From contig DASYXG010000135.1 of the NCBI GenBank assembly GCA_035935235.1, forward strand, positions 1 through 19,962: a DNA stretch of 19,962 nt, written 5' to 3'. The position numbers and the translations under genes were made by a program. The notes beneath the pieces were generated by a model that was not told where the DNA came from, made no database searches, and worked only from the letters and a program-made list of their open reading frames with translations. The DNA is from DATARH01 sp035935235 (lineage in GTDB: Bacteria; Pseudomonadota; Alphaproteobacteria; ATCC43930; CGMCC-115725). Below, in pieces: positions 14,785 through 19,962 of this stretch (its first letter is position 1; every line of letters starts with the position of its first letter).

Positions 14785-15062
14785 CGCCGCCTCCTCCAGC
14801 CGCATCGATACGTTGATGTAGCGCGCCGTAAACGCGCTGCCAACCTCAATGGGCGCATCAATCGGCGGAACGCGTGGGTCAGACGCCACGGTCCGGTTGA
14901 AGACGCACGAAAGAATTCCGCTTACGGTAGCTCCATTAACCAAGTGTTAGCCAAGACTTAGCAGGGTCTTCATTCAGTTGGGGGATATCAGCTGAAAGTT
15001 AGAGCGGATCGATTGGACCGGCGGGGATCCCCGTACCTGTCGGTCCCGGACGGAGGTTTGAA
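14785..15062. promoter_or_regulatory. Divergent control region, msrA / CBS histidine kinase
   Basis: This 278-bp gap carries several possible control elements. An 11-bp near-direct repeat, CCAAGTGTTAG (14940-14950) and CCAAGACTTAG (14951-14961), matches at 9 of 11 positions and recurs exactly one helical turn apart. TTAA-N7-TTAG (14936-14950) resembles a CtrA half-site pair (consensus TTAA-N7-TTAA). A perfect 12-bp palindrome, CGGGGATCCCCG (15022-15033), is flanked by GGACCG (15015-15020) and CGGTCC (15041-15046), forming a nested hairpin just ahead of the kinase ribosome site. None is proven. Confidence 0.4.
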
Positions 15063-16256
15063 TTGCTCGTCGACGAAATCCTTGACCGCAAGGGTCGCCA
15101 CGTTCACGAGGTCGGTCCGGATTGGCCGGTGAGCAAGGCCGCCGCCATGCTCGCCACCTGGAACGTGGGAACGACCCTGGTTACCGATTTTCGCGGGGCC
15201 ATGCTGGGCATCATTTCCGAGCGCGACATCGTCCGATCCTTGAACGAGTTCGGCGGGAGCGTCCTGCGGATCCGAGTCCGCGATCTGATGACCCGCTCCG
15301 TTATCACCTGCGTTCCCGAGACCGAGATCCGCGAGGCGCTGTCGTTGATGGCGTCCCACCGCATCCGCCATTTGCCGGTCGTACGGGGCCACAAGATTCA
15401 CGGGATCATCAGCATTCGCGATGTGCTGAAGTTTCGCATCGACAGCCTTGAAGAAAGTTTCACCGCCCTGGTCCGCAGCGAGCGGGAATCCACACAGGCG
15501 CGGGCCGAGGCCGAGCGCGCGAACCGCGCCAAAACCGAATTCCTCGCCCATATGAGCCATGAGCTGCGCACGCCGCTGAACGCAATCATCGGATTTTCCG
15601 ACCTCATCGCCAACGAGCCCTCCCGACCCAACGCGGCCGCCGCCAACCGGCAATACGCCGCCCACATCAACACTGCCGGGCGCCATCTCCTCGGCCTGGT
15701 GAATGAGGTGCTCGACTTGTCGAAGGTCATTTCCGGTCAGCTCGAGCTGGACGAGGCGGCAGTCGATTTGGCGCCGCTGCTGCGCGACTGCGTCGAGCTG
15801 ATGGGCGGAGAGCTGGCCGAAAAAAGGCTGACGCTTCGTACCGCGGTCGCCGTGGGCAATCTGTCGCTGACCGCCGACGGCGCGAGGCTGAAACAGGTGC
15901 TGCTCAATCTGCTGTCGAACGCGGTTAAGTTCTCATACGATGGCAGTGCGATCGAGATGCGGGCCGAATTCACCGGCGCCGACGATCTGACAATCGCCAT
16001 AACCGATCACGGAAGCGGCATGAAACCGGAGCACATTCCGATCGCGCTCGAGCCGTTCCGCCATATCGACGGCAACCCCCTACACGCCAACAACGGCACC
16101 GGCATCGGGCTGCCGCTCGCTAAGATGCTGATCGAGAAGCACGGCGGAACGCTGAATGTGATCAGCGAACTCGGCGATGGAACCTCCGTCTCGATCACGC
16201 TTCCCGGATGGCGGATCAACTGGGACGGCGCCGCGCAACAGCTGGAAGTCGCGTAA
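15063..16256 (+). CDS. Soluble CBS-domain hybrid-free sensor histidine kinase
   Basis: A 397-residue cytoplasmic kinase with no membrane segment or signal peptide. Two CBS domains (about 8-62 and 77-128), which usually bind adenine nucleotides, are followed by a helical linker (130-160), a HisKA dimerisation domain with the phospho-acceptor H166 in MSHELRTP, and an ATPase domain with N-box N286 (LLSNAVKF), G1 DHGSGM (315-320) and G2 GTGIGL (345-350). All catalytic motifs are intact. It should autophosphorylate in response to an intracellular signal, plausibly energy charge sensed by CBS. The start is TTG at 15063, 6 bases after GGAGG (15052-15056). No receiver domain or response regulator is encoded in the window, so its target is unlinked. 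The stop is 1 bp from that of the opposite-strand MmgE/PrpD gene. Confidence 0.92.
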   Translation: MLVDEILDRKGRHVHEVGPDWPVSKAAAMLATWNVGTTLVTDFRGAMLGIISERDIVRSLNEFGGSVLRIRVRDLMTRSVITCVPETEIREALSLMASHRIRHLPVVRGHKIHGIISIRDVLKFRIDSLEESFTALVRSERESTQARAEAERANRAKTEFLAHMSHELRTPLNAIIGFSDLIANEPSRPNAAAANRQYAAHINTAGRHLLGLVNEVLDLSKVISGQLELDEAAVDLAPLLRDCVELMGGELAEKRLTLRTAVAVGNLSLTADGARLKQVLLNLLSNAVKFSYDGSAIEMRAEFTGADDLTIAITDHGSGMKPEHIPIALEPFRHIDGNPLHANNGTGIGLPLAKMLIEKHGGTLNVISELGDGTSVSITLPGWRINWDGAAQQLEVA

Positions 16257-16257
16257 C

Positions 16258-17583
16258 TTAGCCGAGCCAGTCGAGCGTCGCTTCGTCCTCAAGCGCCATC
16301 AGCCGCTTGTAGACCCCGGCGCCACCGCCGGAACCGGCCATCGCCTTGCGGGTGAGCCGAGCGAATTTGTCCGGCAGCTCGCCAGGTTCAAGCATGCCGC
16401 CGGCCTCGTGCGTCTCGAATTTGCGGCCATCGGTGAGCTCGACGGTGACATGGCTGGCGGTCGCGCCGTGCCCTGAACCTTCTTCCGCCACGAGCTTGAC
16501 CTTGCGCGTGAGCGCGCGGATCGCCGGATCGGCGAGCGCGCTCTCGTCATAGCTCTCCGGGTCGCGCGCCTCGCGGAACAGCGCCAGCGCGACGCAAAAC
16601 GGGATGGAATACTGCGCCAGCATCAGATCGGGCGGCTCGATGATGTTGTGGCGCTCGACCATGCGCGGCGTGCCGGTGACAGTGATCGCCGCAACCTCGC
16701 CACCGGTGAATTTGTGTGCCGCCTGCAGGTCGCGCACCGCCTTGACCGCCGGATGCGCCGTCGCGTGGACAGGATATCGTTTCAGCACCGCGCTCGTCGT
16801 CACGAAATCGCTGCCGAGCCCGCGCGTCAGATGGCTGTCATCCCATTCGGTGCAGAACACGCGCAGAAAGCCGAACTCGCCCTCAATCACCGTGCGCGGG
16901 GCCTCGAAGCCGCCCTGCGCGAGGCTCGCCGCCATCACCCCGGCCTCCGAAGCGCGGCCGAGATGCAACCGCTTGACCATGCCGCCATTGCCCTTGGCGA
17001 ATTCGAGCAAACCGCCGGCGAGCGAGCCGGTGATGCCGATCGCGTTGGTCATCGCCTTGTCGTCGAGCCCGAGCAGCAGCCCGCATGCCACCGCCGCGCC
17101 AAAAGGTCCGGTCGTGCCCGGCGCATGAAACCCGCGCGCCTCGTTGGTGTGGCCGGTGGCGCGGCCGATGCGGATCATCACCTCGTTACCGGCGACCACG
17201 GCGGCAATCAGCTGCTTGCCGGTTGCGCCGACCTGTTGCGCGACCGCGAGGGCCGGCGGCAGCACCGTCGCCCCGGGATGCGCGCCGGCACCGGGCCGGG
17301 TCAGGCTGTCGAGCTCAAAGGCATGCGCCAGCGCACCATTGGCCAACGCCGCCGCCGGCGCCTGCACGCTGGTGCCGCGGCCGAGGATGCGGCTGTTTCC
17401 GCCCGGTCCCGTACGCTCGGCATAGTCGATGACAATGCGGCTCCACGGCATATCCGCGCCGCAGATGCAGGCCGCGACCGTGTCGGCGACGATGTCCTTG
17501 GCCTTAGCGACGACCGCTGGCGGCAGGTGTTCATAGCGCAGCCCCGCGGCATAGCGGGCGAGGGTCACGGTTTCGTTGGCCAT
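16258..17583 (-). CDS. MmgE/PrpD-family protein
   Basis: A 441-residue member of the MmgE/PrpD fold, which includes 2-methylcitrate dehydratase, cis-aconitate decarboxylase and iminodisuccinate epimerase: enzymes that add or remove water or CO2, or epimerise, small polycarboxylates. Recognisable stretches are an N-terminal helical domain (LPPAVVAKAKDIVADTVAA), NGALAHAFELDS, GAHPGATVLPPALA, FHAPGTTGPFGAA and RYPVHATAHPAV. The start at 17583 is preceded by AAAGGGGGA; the frame is open further upstream but runs antisense-like through the amidohydrolase gene in another phase and is not used. It lies 17 bp downstream of the amidohydrolase on the same strand, so the two form an operon. The exact substrate cannot be assigned; the neighbouring TcuA-like dehydrogenase favours a tricarboxylate-like compound. 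Confidence 0.92.
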   Translation of the reverse strand: MANETVTLARYAAGLRYEHLPPAVVAKAKDIVADTVAACICGADMPWSRIVIDYAERTGPGGNSRILGRGTSVQAPAAALANGALAHAFELDSLTRPGAGAHPGATVLPPALAVAQQVGATGKQLIAAVVAGNEVMIRIGRATGHTNEARGFHAPGTTGPFGAAVACGLLLGLDDKAMTNAIGITGSLAGGLLEFAKGNGGMVKRLHLGRASEAGVMAASLAQGGFEAPRTVIEGEFGFLRVFCTEWDDSHLTRGLGSDFVTTSAVLKRYPVHATAHPAVKAVRDLQAAHKFTGGEVAAITVTGTPRMVERHNIIEPPDLMLAQYSIPFCVALALFREARDPESYDESALADPAIRALTRKVKLVAEEGSGHGATASHVTVELTDGRKFETHEAGGMLEPGELPDKFARLTRKAMAGSGGGAGVYKRLMALEDEATLDWLG

Positions 17584-17600
17584 CGGCGTCCCCCTTTCCC

Positions 17601-18428
17601 TCAGACCGCACGGTTCCAGCCCCACCACGCGCACAGCGCCTCGCCCATGACAAGTTCGAGGTCGCGGCCTTTGAGCCACGGCAGCTCCTCGGTGAACATC
17701 GTCGCGCATTGCCGCCACGAGCACGGCATCTTGGTGATGTCGGTGCCCCAGAAGACGCGGTCGGGGCCGAATGCGTCGTAAATCTGGCGCAAATAGCCCT
17801 GCATCGTCGGGTACGGGTAGGCCTCGGCCGAATAGCCCGGCGCGCCGGTGGCCTTGACCGCGACGTTGGGCAATTTCGCCAGCGCCAGCAGCGCGGGGAT
17901 GTGGGTCATGGCCGCGTGGTCTTTCAGCGTGGTGAGGCCGCCGCGCCCGCCGAGATGGTCGATCGTCAGGCGCAGCCCGGGGTGGCGCTCGGCGATCCGG
18001 CCGAGCACCGCCAGCGAGTCGGTGGCCAAGGTCGCGACCGGCACCCCGGCCTTTTCCGCCTCGACAAACAGCCATTCGTATTCGCCGTCGGCGAGGCGCT
18101 GCTTCGCCGGGTCGTGCAGGAACCCGTAACGCAGACCGAGCATCCCGGGCTGGTCGCGCCAGCTCGCGATGCGCTCGCGCGACTCCGGCCGGTCGAGCGG
18201 CACCGCGCCCATGATCGCGAAGCGGCCCGGGTAATCCCGCACCGCCGTGAGCGCCATTTCGGTCGAATTCGGGTCCCAGCCCGGCGGATGGATCACGGCC
18301 GCGGCGATCCCGCCCTCGTCCATCAGGGCGATCGCCTCGGCCGGGGTGAAATGCGTCACCTGGATATGCGACTGGTTGCTCGGCAGCCCGCTGCCCCAGG
18401 TATGGATTTGCGCGTCAACGATCTGCAT
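17601..18428 (-). CDS. Amidohydrolase-family (PF04909-type) hydrolase or decarboxylase
   Basis: A 275-residue TIM-barrel protein of the amidohydrolase-2 group, whose members hydrolyse lactones or decarboxylate aromatic and unsaturated acids, usually with one divalent metal. The N-terminal motif reads VDAQIHTW: the usual metal-binding HxH is QxH here (Q7, H9). Later family positions are present: RLTIDHLGG with its histidine, and the catalytic aspartate in VFWGTDITKMP near the C-terminus. The start at 18428 has AGGGAG 5 bases upstream. It is the first gene of a two-gene operon with the MmgE/PrpD gene and diverges from the TcuA-like dehydrogenase. Lost His could mean a QxH subfamily, a different metal or reduced activity; metal occupancy is not predictable from sequence. 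Confidence 0.87.
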   Translation of the reverse strand: MQIVDAQIHTWGSGLPSNQSHIQVTHFTPAEAIALMDEGGIAAAVIHPPGWDPNSTEMALTAVRDYPGRFAIMGAVPLDRPESRERIASWRDQPGMLGLRYGFLHDPAKQRLADGEYEWLFVEAEKAGVPVATLATDSLAVLGRIAERHPGLRLTIDHLGGRGGLTTLKDHAAMTHIPALLALAKLPNVAVKATGAPGYSAEAYPYPTMQGYLRQIYDAFGPDRVFWGTDITKMPCSWRQCATMFTEELPWLKGRDLELVMGEALCAWWGWNRAV

Positions 18429-18574
18429 CTCGCTCCCTCGGCGCCATCGCGTTCCAGTGCTTCAACGAGATTGCTTCGCTTCGCTCGCAATGACAACAAA
18501 GCGACGTCATTGCGAGGAGCGCGGCGACGAAGCAATCTCCCGACAGTGCTTGCGGGAAGCGTATGAGGGAAACG
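18429..18574. promoter_or_regulatory. Divergent promoter region, amidohydrolase / FAD dehydrogenase
   Basis: This 146-bp gap must hold promoters for both transcription units and is half filled by the palindromic repeat at 18467-18539. I cannot identify reliable -35/-10 boxes in the remaining bases. Confidence 0.35.
18467..18539. repeat. Palindromic intergenic repeat (GTCATTGCGAG family)
   Basis: Imperfect long inverted repeat: the left arm runs GAGATTGCTTCG to GCAATGAC (18467-18494) and the right arm GTCATTGCGAG to GAAGCAATCTC (18506-18539), with an 11-base centre. GTCATTGCGAGGAGCG...GCAATC is a very common dispersed element in alphaproteobacterial and some other genomes. Similar arms and absence of coding capacity suggest a REP/MITE-like element. 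Here it lies between divergent promoters. Confidence 0.85.
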
Positions 18575-19962
18575 ATGGAAATCGCCGAGCGGGATGTGAT
18601 CGTCGTCGGCGCCGGGAACGCGGCGACCTGCGCGGCGCTCAGCGCCAGCGAGAACGGCGGCAGCGTGCTGATGCTGGAGATCGCGCCCGAGGATGCGGCC
18701 TGCGGCAACTCGGCCTTTACCGGCGGCGCGTTCCGCATCGTCTATCACGGCTTCGACGACCTCGCGGAGCTCATCCCCGACATGGGCGACCACGACCGCA
18801 GCAACGTCGATGTCGGCACCTACACCGCCGAGCAGTATTACGACGACGTCGGCCGGCTCACCGAATGGCGCTCCGACCCCGACCTCACCGAAATCCTCAT
18901 CACAAGGAGCTTCGAGACCGGCAAGTGGATGCGCTCGAAGGGCGTGCAATTTCAGCTCGGGCTCGGTCGCCAGGCCTTCAAGGTCGACGGCAAGTTCAAG
19001 TTCTGGGGCGGGCTCGCCTGCCATATCTGGGGCGGCGGCAAGGAGCTGATGAAGGCGCTGCACGCGACCCGCGAGCGTGAGCAGATCCCGGTCTACTACC
19101 AGACCCCGGCGCTGGCCCTGCTGCAGGGCGACAACGGGGTCGAGGGCGTGCGCGTGCGCCACCAGGGCCGCACCGTCGACGTCCGCTCGAAGGCGGTGAT
19201 CCTCGCCTGCGGCGGGTTCGAGGCCAACGCCGAGATGCGCGCCCGCTATCTCGGCCCCAACTGGGATTTGGCCAAGGTGCGCGGCACCAAATACAACACC
19301 GGCCAGGGCCTCAAGATGGCGCTCGACATCGGCGCCGCGCCCGCCGGGCACTGGTCGGGCTGCCATGCGGTGCAGTGGGATTTGAACGCCCCGCCGGTCG
19401 GCGACCTCGATGTCGGCGACCGCTTTCAGAAGCACGGCTACCCGTTCGGCATCGTCGTCAACGCGCTGGGCAAGCGCTTTATCGATGAGGGCCTCGATTT
19501 CCACTCCTACACCTACGCCAAATACGGCCGCGAGGTGATGAACCAGCCGGGCCTGTTCGCCTGGCAGGTCTTCGACCAGAAGACGCTGCATCTGCTGCGC
19601 GACGAATACCGCATCGCCCGCTGCACCAAGGAAAAGGCCGACACGTTCGAGGAGCTGGTCGCCAAGATGGAGGGCGTCGACCCCAGGGGGTTCCTCGACA
19701 CGATCCGCGAGTTCAACGCTGCTCCGCGCCCCGACGTGTCGTTCAACCCCAATGTCCATGACGGGCTCCACACGCAGGGCCTGGCGATCGACAAGAGCAA
19801 CTGGGCGCAGAGGCTCGACCAGCCGCCCTACGAAGCCTACGGCGTCACCGCCGGTGTCACCTTCACCTTCGGCGGGTTGAAGACCTCGAACGATTGCGAG
19901 GTGCAGGACAGTGCCGGCACCGCGATCCCCGGCCTCTTCGCTGCGGGCGAGATCATCGGCGG
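18575..19962 (+). CDS. FAD-dependent dehydrogenase, TcuA/fumarate-reductase-like (3' end cut)
   Basis: An open frame of at least 462 residues that runs off the window edge. It begins with a Rossmann FAD motif (VIVVGAGNAATCAAL, GxGxxA at 12-17), the variant seen in tricarballylate dehydrogenase TcuA, then GNSAFTGGAFR. Later come VILACGGFEANAEMR, FGIVVNALGKRFIDEG and, at the cut end, FTFGGLKTSNDCEV and PGLFAAGEIIG, the conserved closing region of the FAD-binding-2 family; perhaps 30-40 residues are missing. Members oxidise tricarballylate, fumarate/succinate-like acids or 3-keto-steroids. The start at 18575 follows AGGGA; an in-frame ATG four codons upstream (18563) is possible. No signal peptide is visible, so it is probably cytoplasmic. 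It diverges from the amidohydrolase-MmgE/PrpD operon, consistent with a shared polycarboxylate pathway. Confidence 0.92.
   Translation, partial: MEIAERDVIVVGAGNAATCAALSASENGGSVLMLEIAPEDAACGNSAFTGGAFRIVYHGFDDLAELIPDMGDHDRSNVDVGTYTAEQYYDDVGRLTEWRSDPDLTEILITRSFETGKWMRSKGVQFQLGLGRQAFKVDGKFKFWGGLACHIWGGGKELMKALHATREREQIPVYYQTPALALLQGDNGVEGVRVRHQGRTVDVRSKAVILACGGFEANAEMRARYLGPNWDLAKVRGTKYNTGQGLKMALDIGAAPAGHWSGCHAVQWDLNAPPVGDLDVGDRFQKHGYPFGIVVNALGKRFIDEGLDFHSYTYAKYGREVMNQPGLFAWQVFDQKTLHLLRDEYRIARCTKEKADTFEELVAKMEGVDPRGFLDTIREFNAAPRPDVSFNPNVHDGLHTQGLAIDKSNWAQRLDQPPYEAYGVTAGVTFTFGGLKTSNDCEVQDSAGTAIPGLFAAGEIIG

Noticed and set aside
17584..18075. N-terminal extension of the MmgE/PrpD gene by about 164 codons
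   Set aside because: It overlaps the amidohydrolase in a different frame, is Arg-rich and lacks similarity; the ATG at 17583 has a strong ribosome site and family-like start.
18356..19771. 471-codon minus-strand open frame opposite the FAD dehydrogenase
   Set aside because: Low-complexity Val/Ala/Glu translation, antisense to a protein with clear FAD motifs and crossing the palindromic repeat.

Overview
The window is high-GC DNA with the codon use and gene content of an alphaproteobacterium. The Tat/Sec exported solute-binding proteins, the MmgE/PrpD and TauD relatives, the FecR-domain secreted protein and two palindromic intergenic repeats of a type common in Rhizobiales/Rhodospirillales genomes all fit. 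I cannot place it below class from sequence alone. I see no tRNA, rRNA, CRISPR array, transposase or integrase; it looks like chromosomal accessory and metabolic territory.

Layout. (1) 4-7433: a complete peptide/nickel-family ABC importer (family-5 binding protein, two permeases, two ATPases, all + strand) with a second, paralogous binding protein of identical length transcribed divergently from a 177-bp shared control region. (2) 7462-8931: a small mono-haem cytochrome c (- strand) and a TauD-like Fe(II)/2-oxoglutarate dioxygenase (+). (3) 8993-11398: an outer-membrane TPR plus beta-barrel protein followed 9 bp later by an exported FecR-domain protein ending in 30 uninterrupted prolines. (4) 11530-13044: a CYTH-CHAD protein whose catalytic N-terminus can be reached only from a non-canonical AUC start. 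(5) 13048-14784 (-): msrA followed by a luciferase-like flavin monooxygenase in one apparent operon. (6) 15063-16256: a soluble CBS-CBS-HisKA-HATPase histidine kinase without a response regulator nearby. (7) 16258-18428 (-): an amidohydrolase and an MmgE/PrpD-family protein in one operon, divergent from (8) 18575-end: a TcuA-like FAD dehydrogenase cut by the window edge.

How they may work together. The importer is self-contained, and the duplicated binding protein suggests two related ligands feeding one transporter. The amidohydrolase/MmgE-PrpD/FAD-dehydrogenase group looks like a small carboxylic-acid catabolic locus. The TPR-barrel and FecR/polyproline pair is the best candidate for something poorly described: an envelope protein and its likely exported partner. 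The most striking single-gene observation is the CYTH-CHAD start: the ExExK motif lies upstream of every ATG, GTG or TTG in frame, but directly after a well-spaced Shine-Dalgarno and an ATC codon.
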